In this document: one piece after another, positions 35,788 through 46,463 of the stretch | Numbering within the stretch: position 1 is the first letter of the stretch | Layout of the letters: the number at the start of each line of letters is the position of its first letter | Assembly: GCA_033977485.1 (NCBI GenBank) | Contig: CM066994.1 | Coordinates: forward strand, 116,956,458 to 117,020,457 | Reading direction: 5' to 3' | Source: Hydrangea macrophylla | Taxonomy: Eukaryota; Streptophyta; Magnoliopsida; Cornales; Hydrangeaceae | DNA: 64,000 nucleotides | Program-made: the position numbers and the translations under genes | Notes under the pieces: generated by a model | The model's input: only the letters and a program-made list of their open reading frames with translations | Databases searched by the model: none | Told to the model about the DNA's origin: nothing

Positions 35788-36017
35788 TATTTCGGTTAGA
35801 CCTCATGTTAATATGTTGTACCCCGAACATATTAATGTCCGACTTCTTCTTCTTCATGTTATTATTATTATTATTATTAATTCCGATTTACAACTCATGC
35901 TTTAATATGTTGTACCTCGAACATATTAATATCCATTTTATTATTCCGTTAATATTAATATTATTATTTATTCAAGATTTAACCTTACATTAATATGTTG
36001 TCCCCAGAGTATATTTC

Positions 36018-36051
<34 letters not shown>

Positions 36052-36056
36052 GTTTA
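35541..36056. repeat. Clustered (ATT)n microsatellites
   Basis: Four ATT/TTA runs (about 35541-35604, 35718-35787, 35856-35880, 36018-36058), separated by a partly repeated segment containing AATATGTTGTACC. Poly-Leu ORFs here are artefacts of the repeat. Confidence 0.9.
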
Positions 36057-37283
36057 TTATTATTAGTCTGGTCAACACCATGCTTTAACGTGTAGTACTA
36101 CGAGCTTAGAGCCTGTACCATATTTCAAGAATAGCACTGTTTAATTAACTTGTACCTCGTGCATATCATATGAAGCACCTCACGTAGAAGTCGGTGTCGT
36201 AACGTCAAGTCGACGTGCTCGTGTACAGATTCGAATAGTCGCGGAGACCAAGTCCATATGCATTTGAAAATAAGTGTAGTCGACCGCGGAGGTCCGAAAG
36301 TTGATACGTAGTGAGTCGGTACTGTCAAATGGAATTACAGATCGCATGTTGGCGATGATTGCTACTATGGCCACGGAGAGGCAAACACGATAGCAAATAA
36401 ACCATGTTGATAAGCACAAATCGAGAAATGAATAAACACGGTTAGCCTGTAAGGCGAGATTATTGCTGCGGTCGCGACAACCAACGATAGTAAAGTAACT
36501 GTTTCGCAAATCGACGACGATATTCATAAGGCAAGGTCCCGGGGACCTAGAGTATTTGATTAGCTTGTAAAGCGAGATTACTACTGTGGCCACGGAGGGC
36601 AAATAACGATAGTAATGTAACCATAGCTCGACCCACTGGACGAGTCACTCTATCCCAACAGCGTTACACTGGTAATGTAACAAAGTTGAGTATATCGATG
36701 CTGCATAGTTCACACACGGTCTAATTAAAATTCATTCAACAGTCATAACTATTCGCTATGTATTTTCGGATGTGTATTTTATATTAGGAGTGTTCGGTTA
36801 GGACACTCACTTAGCTTTTAATAAAGTTAACGGCATACTACGCCCTGGACATTCCCACGTCTAGACTTCACTGGATATGACTACCCGGAAGAGGACCATC
36901 AAGGAGAAGCCTTTGAAGAGGAAACCTAAGACGGGGAAGTCGACAATGATGAAGGCTACGACTATGCCAGTTAGAGGCGCTGCTTCAAGAAAGAAGACTT
37001 AGTTATCTTTTATAGATTTTTGTCCATTCATACTAAGATGTAAACGGTGTCCAACGCCTTAATCTCTTTTGTTATTTCATCTTTTGAAACTACAAACTCT
37101 GATGTAATAGCTAGTAATCTTTTGATGTATATATTTAGTGTACACTTCCGTTTAAGTTATTCTTTTATTATCTAGTGTTTGTGGACAATCAGTTATTGTA
37201 ACTAGTCATAGCTTACAGAACCAGAAAGGAAAATTTTATTTCCTCCTAATTCTGCTACTCCGGGGCGTGACATAGGTATATAC

Positions 37284-38210
37284 ATACAACTATGTATATA
37301 CATGTTTTCATATGCAATTCAAATATATTATTATTTCAACTACCCTATATTAAAGAGGCTATCTTTGATTTCCATACAACTATGTATATACATGTTTTCA
37401 TATGCAATTCAAATATATTATTATTTCAACTACCCTATGTAAAAGAGGCTATCTTTGATTTCCAATTTCAATTTTGTCCTCATTTGTCATTTTTTGATTT
37501 GTTTCAAATGATAGTTTTACCCTTCTCTTTTTTGTTCCATTTTCCTTTAATGATTGCTTTTAGTTTTTGTCATTTTGTGAGGGTAGGTTGGTCATTTCAC
37601 CCACAAAATGACTCTTATTACTAGTAGGTAAACTTTTAAAATTTAATTATTCTAGAAATGATGATTCAATCAACTTTTCAAACAATAATTACAAATATTT
37701 ACAATTTGGTTCAACTTTTAAATTAAATTAATCTAGAAATGATGATTCAATCAACTTTTAAAGCAATAATTATAAATATTTATAATTTAGTTCAAAAACC
37801 CAAAGTCAACAATTGTAGCTTGTGTCTTGTTTGGCACAATCGCTTTTAGTGTTTATGGTTTGTATGTTTTCTCGTTCTTTCCAAACAAGTCACTAACTTG
37901 TTTGGTTTTGTTTTTATTTTTTGGGTTTTTCACAAACAAACCACTAACACAAATAAGGCACACCACAACCCGAATTGGGTGGGCCATGCCTTATTGCCTT
38001 GTTTGGTTTGGTTTTGTTTTGTTTTGTTTGGTTTTCCTTTTCTTTTTTTGGTTTTCCCAAACAAGCACTAACATTTGTTTTCTATATCCTATGTATAAAT
38101 CTTTACCCTATATAAAAGAGGCTAAATGTGATTTTCAATTTCAATTTTGTCCTTATTGCTAAATGTGATTTTCAATTTCAATTTTATCCTTATTTGTCAT
38201 TTTTTTAATT
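37284..38210. repeat. Short direct duplications
   Basis: A segment of about 90 bp (CAACTATGTATATACATG...) is present twice in tandem at 37284-37461. A segment of about 80 bp containing AATGATGATTCAATCAAC is repeated at 37655 and 37736, and a TTTCAATTTCAATTTTGTCC stretch recurs at 37460, 38133 and 38170. The words CCCTATATAAAAGAGGCT resemble Helitron 5' ends, but no full Helitron is demonstrated. Confidence 0.6.
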
Positions 38211-38314
38211 GTTCATTTCAACATTTCCCCTTTGAATTCCTATACAATTCTATACGTCTCCACTCACTTTTGGTCATTTATTCACAAACGATTTTGTTTT
38301 CTTTTTCTTCTTAG

Positions 38315-38583
38315 AGTGAGGTGTGCCTATAAATTTAATTTATATACATGCTTAGACATTTAATTTTATTACACACATGCCTAAAAAAAATGAAATATTT
38401 TTTTTTTTGTAGATTGTGGGTAATATCCAAATGTAAAATGAAATTTTTAGGCATTGTGCATGATCAAAATATTTTTGGACAACCAATTATGGGTTTTTTT
38501 TTTTTGGTTTTTTAGGCATATATGTGTAATAAAATTAAATGTCTAAGCACGTGTGTAAGTTAAATTTGTAGGTCTACCTCACT
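38315..38583. mobile_element. MITE with long inverted repeats
   Basis: Arms begin AGTGAGGTGTGCCTA and AGTGAGGTAGACCTA (reverse) and share GCTTAGACATTTAATTTTAT. About 269 bp. No clear TSD, so the family is not assigned. Confidence 0.65.
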
Positions 38584-39640
38584 TTTTCAACAAATGAAAT
38601 GAAAATAATTATAATAAATAAATGAAAAATCAGTTGTGAAACTGATTTTGCCATGTTTGGCAAACGGATTTTGACCTTTGTTTTTTGTTTTAAAGTTTTA
38701 ATGTTTCCCAAACAAGCACCACCAATTTTGGAATAAAATTAATTTTATGTATCTATATTATACACTCACTCATAATAAATAAATAAATAAATATATATGT
38801 AATACATATAATACATATATAAGCAATGCTTTGCAATGTTAAAAGATGAATTGTACTTTACAATTACTAATCTATCTAATAACATAGAGCGGTATGGGTC
38901 TTTCCAAGTTAGCAACTTTCAATCTTGACCATTGAGACAGAGTTAGATATTTCAGACCGTCGGATTTAATCTCACCGAATGTCTCAAAATCTCACCCTCA
39001 CAATAGTCCCTCTCACCTAACTCAAATGGAAATAAAATTTTGAGAGGAATGGAATATTTTAGCATTCTCAATCCTATTTGTATATAATATTGATTCTGAG
39101 CATGGTTGGGGTCAAATAATTGCTTGGATAAGTAATTGCCATTGCTTTTTTCTTTTAGCATAGTTGGGTCAAAAGAAAAATCCCGTAATTGATTTTCTCC
39201 TCCCCCTTTTTTTTAGGTGAGAAAAAAAAACCCAATTCTTTTATTCCAAAAACTCACGTTACTTTCATTTTGAGAGAGAAACTTTAAAAAAACTGACCAA
39301 AAATAAAACTTCCCTTTACTTAATCCTGTGTGATTTGTGAGACTGACGAAATCTTCCCTTAACTTAATCCTATCCAATTCAAAATGGTATTCTATGTATA
39401 TCTTCCCTTATTTCTCTCAATCACACCTAACGCATGAAATTAAATTCAAAACTTGATTACCCATGTGTTTGATTTCTCGGTTCTCTCTCTCTCTCTATGT
39501 GGAAAAGTTGTACACCTTCCTTTTTTTTTTTAACTCTGGTGCATTCATGGTTCTAAGATATTATGGTTCACAAATGTACACTATCTTAGAATTAATTTTG
39601 TGGCTATTTCTCTCAATCAAAATTAAATCTTCCCTTATTT
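38584..39640. other. Intergenic, no gene
   Basis: AT-rich, with short tetranucleotide runs (38770-38800). No coding region or element end recognised. Confidence 0.45.
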
Positions 39641-39647
39641 CTCCCAA

Positions 39648-39652
<5 letters not shown>

Positions 39653-39693
<41 letters not shown>

Positions 39694-39990
39694 TCATTCT
39701 CTCTCTCTCCAGTTCACTTCCTCCCTCTCTCTCTCTCTCTATATATATATATATGTATATATATATGAGACTTTCCGCACCATTTACTAATAGAATCGCA
39801 TGTATGTGTGAGAGAGAAAATAGAGTGCGAGTGTATGTGTGCATGTGTGTGTGGATTCTTAGGTTTCTCTCTCTATGTTTTATGTGTGTGTGCGCGTGTC
39901 TCTGTGCATCTGTGTGTTTGTGTGTGCGCGTGTTTACGTGTGTGTGTCTGTGTGCATGTGGGCATGTGTTTATGTGTGTGATTTCAGTGG
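39653..39990. repeat. CT, TA and TG microsatellites
   Basis: CT runs at about 39653-39690 and 39723-39742, a TA run at 39741-39768, and a TG/GTGTGC-rich stretch at 39835-39985. ORFs of Ser-Leu or Cys-Val repeats here are artefacts. The phrase GTGGGGTTTTATTC then occurs three times at 39988-40082. Confidence 0.9.
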
Positions 39991-40092
39991 GGTTTTATTC
40001 AATAAGAAAAAATGCCAAAATTGCATGTGGGGTTTTATTCTTTTTTTTTTTTTGTGGCTAGAAATGTGGGGTTTTATTCAAAAGGCCCAAAG

Positions 40093-40252
40093 GAGAAGTT
40101 TTTGTGTACCCTCAAGGTAGCACCTATGTGGTACCCCACACCCAATGAGGTAGCGCCACATAGGATTGTTGGGGCTATATAAATTTTTTATGGTGGGTTC
40201 CATTGTTCGTGTGGCGCGCTTTTATTTGTTACGGGGTACCCAAAAATTTCTC
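40093..40252. mobile_element. Mutator-type MITE
   Basis: Ends GAGAAGTTTTTGTGTACCC and GAGAAATTTTTGGGTACCC (reverse). The flanks GGCCCAAAG and GGCCCGAAG are a 9-bp duplication with one mismatch. 160 bp, non-coding. Confidence 0.75.
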
Positions 40253-40261
40253 GGCCCGAAG

Positions 40262-41230
40262 TGAGAAGTGATATATGGGGGTAGGGGTACAAAGAATTGT
40301 AATCCGTGTCTAAAGGCTATATAGCCTATAGTAATGGGTTACGTGTATGTTTCTTACGTTTTGTTGGGCCCTATTTCATACATATTTTGTACATGTTTTG
40401 TATTAGAAAAACTACAGTTATACCATGATGTTTTTTGCACTGTTTGAGAGTTGAGAGTTTTGGTATTTGCGTGCAATACCCACTACGTACGTATTGTAAT
40501 CTTTTGATTTCTTTTGACAGTTTGATTTGGTTGGTGAATTGTCTGTTTTTGAGCTATTCTTCTAATTGCATAGTGTTAACCATTAGATTGCTCTCAAGTG
40601 TACTTTTTATCAATGGTGCTGAAATTTCAGTACGAGTTCCATGTTATTAAAATTCCCTCTTGTTACTTGCATTATATGTGTTTTTGTGGTGTTGGTGCAT
40701 CTGCATTCAAACAACTCTGTATCTGCACGCATACGAAGAACTAAGGGTTAGAGATTAGGAGAAGAGATTTGTTGGGGTGGATAGGGAGTTCATAACTTTA
40801 GAATGCAGACTTTGATTACATATGCTAAGTTAAGTCGGAGCATTTTTCCAGGGCAATTGTTCTTTTAGCTTGTTCATGGATCTTTTGGAATAATAAGCTA
40901 GGAGAATGACCGAGAATAGGTACAGATTGAGAGTAGGATGCAAATGAAGGTTATTCTGTCTTGATGCCTAATGCCCCTTCTTAAGCCATTGACATAATTT
41001 GTAAAGTTGATTAATTTCTTTACAAGCATAATGTTTAGGGGGTAGTATGGTGGTTTAGTGTTGTGATTCTCATCTTAATTTGCTTCTTCCAGTAACAAGT
41101 GTGTTAGTATCCCAAGTCATTGTTGCTATCATTCTTTACTTGTTTCATTATTCAAAGACACTGATAGTGCCTTATTCTAAGTTGCACTTCTTTCGGAGCT
41201 CAACTGTATAAGATATATTAGGGATTAGGT
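40262..41230. other. Intergenic, no gene
   Basis: Moderately AT-rich sequence without repeats. Reading frames are short and show no domain. It could be intronic sequence of an unrecognised gene. Confidence 0.4.
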
Positions 41231-41508
41231 TTAGTTTGGCCCCCACGTGGCTTTTTAAAAGTAGCTTATGAAATTTATTACTAAGTTCTTTGATAATTTT
41301 ATACAAGTGACACACTACTCTGCAAAAAGATATCATGAAATCAAAAAACAACCTTGAGCTTTTAAAAGCTCCATTCTAGAGTTTTTAAAAGCTCCCTCCA
41401 AAAAAGCCCTAAGTTCAATTTTTGCACAGCTCATAAACTAGTTACCAAATGAATTAACATGAAATTGGGCTTTAAAAAAGGAGAAGCACCACGTGGGGGC
41501 CAAACTAA
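41231..41508. mobile_element. Tourist-like MITE, copy 1
   Basis: Terminal inverted repeats AGTTTGGCCCCCACGTGG; ends fit TTA/TAA, as in PIF/Harbinger Tourist elements. About 278 bp, containing GAGCTTTTAAAAGCTCC palindromes. Followed after three bases (GCC) by a second copy. Confidence 0.75.
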
Positions 41509-41511
41509 GCC

Positions 41512-41790
41512 TTAGTTTGGCCCCCATGTGGCTTTTTAAAAGGAGCTTATGAAATTTATTACTAAGATGTTTGATAATTTTATACAAGTGACACACTACT
41601 CTTCAAAAAGACATCATGAAACCAAAAAGCAACCTTGAGCTTTTAAAAGCTCCATTCTAGAGCTTTTAAAAGCTCCCCCCAAAAAAACCCTAAGTTCAAT
41701 TTTTGCAAAACTCATAACCTAGTTACCAAATAAATTAACATGAAATTGAGCTTTAAAAAAGGAGAAGCACCACTTGGGGGGCCAAACTAA
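41512..41790. mobile_element. Tourist-like MITE, copy 2
   Basis: A same-orientation copy of 41231-41508, over 90% identical by eye, with terminal repeats TTAGTTTGGCCCCCA and GGGGGCCAAACTAA. Confidence 0.75.
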
Positions 41791-42568
41791 GCCTAGGTGT
41801 ATCCATCCTCATTGGGGATGGTCCTCTTATCTTGTTGTGCTTAATGGCTATCATCAATTTGTTTTAGCTTATGCCAAGTTGTATTGCGGTCTCATTTATT
41901 GCAGAATTGGAAGCAGCATATCTTTGGCTTCTTGCATGTCAAGGCTCATTCTCATATGTAATTTTATCAGCGGCGGTATCAGGCATTAGTCCGATTTCAA
42001 AGACAAGCACAGTTGTTTTCTCAGTTTTTCATGTGGAGCAGCCATGAATCTTCATTTATTGGCTCTGTACTATGTGCTTGCCTTTTGCAGACATGTGCGT
42101 CGTCCTCTGATTGGACGTTTCAGAAGAGGTGCAGTAGATGCAATTACTGTGGGCAGTGTACTAATTCTAAGACAGTTTGTGAAGATGAATGTTATCCTTG
42201 AGTTGGTTTTAATTACCCTACACTTTCATTCCCTGGCACAGCTTTTGCATGCGGCGGAGGACATTGGTTGGTTGGATTTGTTGTTGGGGTGGTTTATGCA
42301 GGTTATGGTTTATGTAACAAGTGAGGAGAAGATGTATGTTATGTTGAAGATGTTGGGGTTTGTTTGATCGATCACCATATAGAAAAGAGTTGAGACCCTT
42401 TGATTAGATTTGGAAGTATAGATGAAATATATATTGGACCAAGGTTGGCGTTGTCTTTTGGTACGATACAGGCTTTCTTTTTATGGTTTTTTTACTTATT
42501 CTTTTCAAAGTAGAATTGAATTTCGCATGAAATTGTCTTTTTGAGGTTTTGTTTTGTTGTGTTGAAAA
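41791..42568. other. Higher-GC segment, possible gene relic
   Basis: Less AT-rich than its surroundings, with acceptor-like TTGCCTTTTGCAG near 42090 and TTTTCTCAG near 42022. Two overlapping frames (42013-42201, Cys-rich near its end; 42044-42367, hydrophobic) cannot both be real, and neither matches a family I recognise. No gene is called. Confidence 0.25.
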
Positions 42569-42780
42569 TACTATATCTATAATCTATATCTATCTCTATC
42601 TATATCTATATAATTTTATATATTAGTGCATTGATTTCCTGTAAGTGTTTTGAACTTTTATTAATCGGTGCACTTTCATTTAAGTGAATTTCTTAAGAGT
42701 TTTAATAATGTTAGTATGTCACCTTCTTCTTCTTTTTTTGAGTCCATCCAGGAGAGTCATACTTTTATTGTTATTACTAT
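42569..42780 (+). repeat. Dispersed duplication, copy 1
   Basis: CTATATCTA-rich start, then AGTGCATTGATTTC, ATCGGTGCACTTT and GAATTTCTTA. It matches 43738-43935 in the same order with scattered differences. Confidence 0.85.
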
Positions 42781-43137
42781 TTTTTTTTTGGTTGCTGGAC
42801 TCTATTTTATGGTGGACTCTAGACATCACAATTTCTAAAATAGGAAAAGAAAAAAAGGTAATACACAAAATACCATGGAAGAAATTACGTAAGCTAGATA
42901 TATATGAATCCTAAATTTACTGTAATTCAGAAATAATATATAGAAATATACCCAATAATACCTCTCTAGGAAACTTTTTTGAATTAGGTCCATTCAATAT
43001 TTAATTATAGTGAGAAGTCCAGACAATCTAGAAGTTTTAGTAATCTGTTCACAATCCTCAAATCTGAGCATTTTCATGCCTTTTATACCCTTGTATTTAT
43101 ATAGCAACTAATATATAATAATATATATATGGTTATA

Positions 43138-43315
43138 CAGACAGGATCAAGTGTGGGGGAGTGAAGGAGTGGACTTTGGAACAGACCACTTTTAGCGACA
43201 AAAATATCGCTTTTAGCGACGAAAATGTAGCTTTGTCGCTAAAAGCGACATTTTCGTCGCTAAAAGTGGTCCGTCCCAAAGTCCGCTCGTTCACACCCGC
43301 TTAAGATCCGGACTG
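43138..43315. mobile_element. Mutator-type foldback MITE
   Basis: Ends CAGACAGGATC and CAGTCCGGATC (reverse), with a 10-bp duplication TATGGTTATA (43128-43137 and 43316-43325). The centre repeats CTTTTAGCGACGAAAA in both orientations, so the whole unit folds into a hairpin. Confidence 0.85.
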
Positions 43316-43562
43316 TATGGTTATATACAATATATATATATATAACATGCAATACATATCATTAGAAATGATATACTAATAGAATCATCCACAATTCGTT
43401 TTTTAGAGAATAACATGCGAATCAAAACCCCTTTCTACCATATTTTATTTTCTGTAAATCATCTCAACCTAAGAACCATGAAACAACTCAAATGTTAGAA
43501 AGAAATAGATGTACTGGGAAAATATGTATGGGGAAAATATGATAAAACTTTTATTTTCTATA

Positions 43563-43733
43563 GGGTAAGTCTATTGTGAGAAGCTTCTCATATGAGAAGG
43601 CGGGTTTTAACCGTTAGATGAGCATCCAGCAATAAATGCTTCTCCAGATTCCTGGAAATCTTATGGCTAGATGCTTATCCAACGGTTAAAACCCGCCTTA
43701 TCATATGAGAAGCTGCTCACTATAGCATTGCCC
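43563..43733. mobile_element. MITE, hAT-like, 8-bp TSD
   Basis: Inverted arms share AGCTTCTCATATGA and AAGGCGGGTTTTAACCGTT. Ends GGGTAAG and GGGCAAT (reverse), flanked by TTTCTATA (43555-43562 and 43734-43741). 171 bp. Confidence 0.8.
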
Positions 43734-43737
43734 TTTC

Positions 43738-43935
43738 TATAATCTATATCTATAATGTATATCTATCTATATCTATAATATTTTATACATAAGTGCATTG
43801 ATTTCATTAAGTGTTTTTGAACTTTTATCAATCGGTGCACTTTTACTTAAATGAATTTCTTAGAGTTTTAATAATGTTAATTTGCCACTTTTATTTTTTG
43901 GTCCATCCATGAGAATTCTACTTTTATTATTATTC
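43738..43935 (+). repeat. Dispersed duplication, copy 2
   Basis: Direct partner of 42569-42780, about 1.17 kb away, with both MITEs (43138 and 43563) lying between the copies. Confidence 0.85.
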
Positions 43936-44409
43936 AACTGTGTTGAGTGTGGGATAAATGTGCATTTTTTGTATTCAAGCCCAAAGAAAAAAGTAAATAA
44001 AAAAATTAGAAATCTCCCAAAAAATCCCTATTTATCCAACTTTTTATGATATTACCCAGTCAACATTTAATTATACTACGAGTTCCACATTATCAAACAG
44101 TTTATTATGATTGGTCCAATCCCCCCATTTAATGTAAATAATGTTGTAATTTTACCCCTCAATGTACATACATATATACACTGACTAATATACACACACA
44201 TATGATTGTTAATTTGTACAGTGATTATGAGGCAACATCAAAACTTATTTACACAGATTTATTGACTGATTTTTTAACCCCTAAATTGTAGTAGATTTGA
44301 GTCAACATCCCAGCCACATATATACATGGATATACACGGATGGGTTGAATAACATTTAAACTCATAAATTGTAGTATAATTGAGTCAACATGACAGCCAT
44401 ATACATATA
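43936..44409. other. Intergenic, no gene
   Basis: AT-rich; a phrase with AAATTGTAGTA and GAGTCAACAT is repeated at about 44284 and 44366. The last five bases, ATATA (44405-44409), are the candidate left TSD of the Ogre element. Confidence 0.45.
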
Positions 44410-46463
44410 TGTCGCGCCCGCGTTTTCGGAGCACCGGGCCGTCGGTGTGGGCCCGGTTTCCTGAGAGTGGGTGAATTGTGACTTGATTTTTGTTGGGAAT
44501 GGTGAAAAGAGTATGATATGGCCTATTTGAAATGTTTCAGAGTCGCCACCTAACATTTGGGGTGTTAGGGTCCCTGCAAAGACAATTAAAGTAATTCATC
44601 TTTGACTTTTGAAAAACAGTTTTGAGAAAAGTGGGCCCTTTAAAAGTATGACTCTGAATAGCCATGCAAAAACTAGAGATTTTGAGATGGGTTCGGGGAC
44701 TCGATTATGTCAAGGAAGGGTACTAGGCACCCTCGAACATCCGTGCGAACACGGTTGCCAATTTTAGTAATTTTTATTAAAATGAGGCATTTTGATTGAA
44801 AAAGAAAAAAGATTATTCTTTAAAAAAAAAGTGAATAGGACAAAAAAATGGTGATAAGTATAGCCGCACTTTTTGAGAGTTGCTTACGTATCCTAAGACG
44901 GGAATCTGGCCAAACGTAGTTCTGACTTGTGTGTGCGAGTGTATGCATGATTTTTGTAGAGAAAGAAAAGACCGTGCACGTGTGATATTGTGATTTAAGA
45001 AAGAGTTGGTGTAACTAGGAACTTTAACCCACGTGGTATAGTCCTAGATTTTAACCTTTGGAAAGTGATTGCGATTGAAATGAGACCATGCAAGTAATTG
45101 GAGAATGATGCATTTTTTTTGTACTTTTCAATTTTTTATTTTTTTTCCTGTGTTTTTATTCCTATGCTGGAAATAAAGATCTGTGCCCAAATGACTGGAA
45201 AGAATAGAGAATTTTTTTGTATTTTATTTTTATGCCGGAAGTAAGGGTCGGTGCCCAGATAACTGAGAAATGAATTTTTTTGTATTTTTATTATTTTGTA
45301 TTTTTTGTCATTTTAGTCCAATACTGGAAGTAAGAGTCTGTGCCCCAGTGACTGAAAAAGTGTACCGGAAGTAAGGGTCGATGCCCAACTTTAAGAAAAT
45401 GTATTTTTTTATTTTTTAATTTTTCTGTTATTTTATTCCTATGCCGGAAGTAAGGGTCGGTGCCCAAAAGAAAGAAAAGAATTTTTTTTTTACTTTTATT
45501 TTTTTACACCAGAAGTAAGGGTCGGTGCCCAAGAGAAAGAAAAGAGATTTCTTTTTGTATTTTTATTTTTTATGTCGGAAGTGAGGGCCGGTGCCCAAAA
45601 GAAAGAAAAGAGATTTATTTTTATTTTTATTTTTTACGCCGGAAGTAAGGGTCAGTGCCCAAAAGAAAGAAAAGAGATTTTCTTATTTTTATTTTTTACG
45701 CCGGAAGTAAGAGTCGGTGCCCAAAAGAAAGAAAAGAGATTTCTTTTTGTATTTTTATTTTTTATGCCAGAAGTAAAGGTCGGTGCCCAAAAGAAAGAAA
45801 AGAGATTTATTTTTTGTATTTTTGTTTTTTATGCCGGAAGTAAAGGTCGGTGCCCAAAAGAAATAAATGAGATTTCTTTTTGTATTTTTATTTTTTATGC
45901 CAGAAGTAAAGGTCGGTGCCCAAAAGAAAGAAAAGAGATTTCTTTTTGTATTTTTATTTTTCATGCCGGAAGTAGGGTCGGTGCCCAAAAGGAAGAAAAA
46001 AAAATATGAAGTATGTGTAGGATAAGAAGATTTACCTGTGAAGATCTCCTAGTGCAAAGGGGACTGTTGGGTCCGATTAATCGTTTCTTTCTTTTTATTC
46101 TTTTATTTATGCGAATTAAACGATTTTCATTATTTAGACATGAATTTCCATATTAAAAAAAAAAACGTAGTCCCCAGTAGAACATTGGTCCCCATATTAG
46201 CAATCGTGTCATCCCCAGTAGAACATGACTCTCCTTATTAGAAACCACGTAGGATTCCTGTATTGTGAACGATGTAATTCAGAGTCGGACGTGACTTTTA
46301 TATTGGAAACCAAGTAATTCCGAGTATGACGTGGATATTATTATCATTTTTTTATTATCAAGCGGTAATAAAAATGATATATACAAAAAAATAATAATAA
46401 TAAAAAAAACTTGAGTGATTAGAGGAACTCAGGGAATCTGCTAGAATATTGGTGGTAAGTGAC
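44410..46463 (-). repeat. 3' LTR of Ogre element, distal part
   Basis: The minus-strand LTR ends CGGGCGCGACA at 44410. A PBS-like TGGCGACTCTG lies about 130 bp before the end. The tandem repeat at 45160-45995 lies inside. Split from the rest of the LTR (49707-50361) by a solo LTR. Without the insert the LTR is about 2.7 kb. Confidence 0.82.
45160..45995. repeat. Minisatellite in Ogre LTR
   Basis: About thirteen units of roughly 62 bp, core GCCGGAAGTAAGGGTCGGTG followed by CCCAAAAGAAAG and a T-rich spacer. Later units are more uniform than the first four. The ORFs at 45460-46009 (repeating ERKEI...GRCPK) simply follow the repeat. Confidence 0.95.

Larger units (their letters stand above)
32947..37272 (+). 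mobile_element. Solo LTR, Tekay-type, plus orientation
   Basis: TGTAGCTGTATTTT...GGGGCGTGACA, 4326 bp, flanked by TAGGT (32942-32946 and 37273-37277). The end (GAATTCTGCTAC-like, then CGGGGCGTGACA) matches the reverse complement of the other Tekay-type LTRs, fixing family and orientation. It holds a TATA box (33724-33731), a GA-run leader, a donor-like GTGAGTTC after 33898, a candidate exon at 35417-35455 and several ATT runs. It is longer than its relatives mostly because of simple repeats and non-coding sequence. No ORF is credible. Confidence 0.88.

Noticed and set aside
37284..38210. A possible non-autonomous Helitron
   Set aside because: CCCTATATAAAAGAGGCT words recall Helitron 5' ends, but no CTRR end with a hairpin or A/T target pair could be placed.
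42013..42367. A Cys-rich and a membrane-like ORF in overlapping frames
   Set aside because: Neither matches a family I recognise, both start at arbitrary ATGs, and no coherent exon chain surrounds them; left as an unassigned higher-GC segment.
45460..46009. Plus- and minus-strand ORFs with a repeated protein motif
   Set aside because: The 62-bp units keep ORFs open by chance; the DNA repeat inside an Ogre LTR explains them fully.
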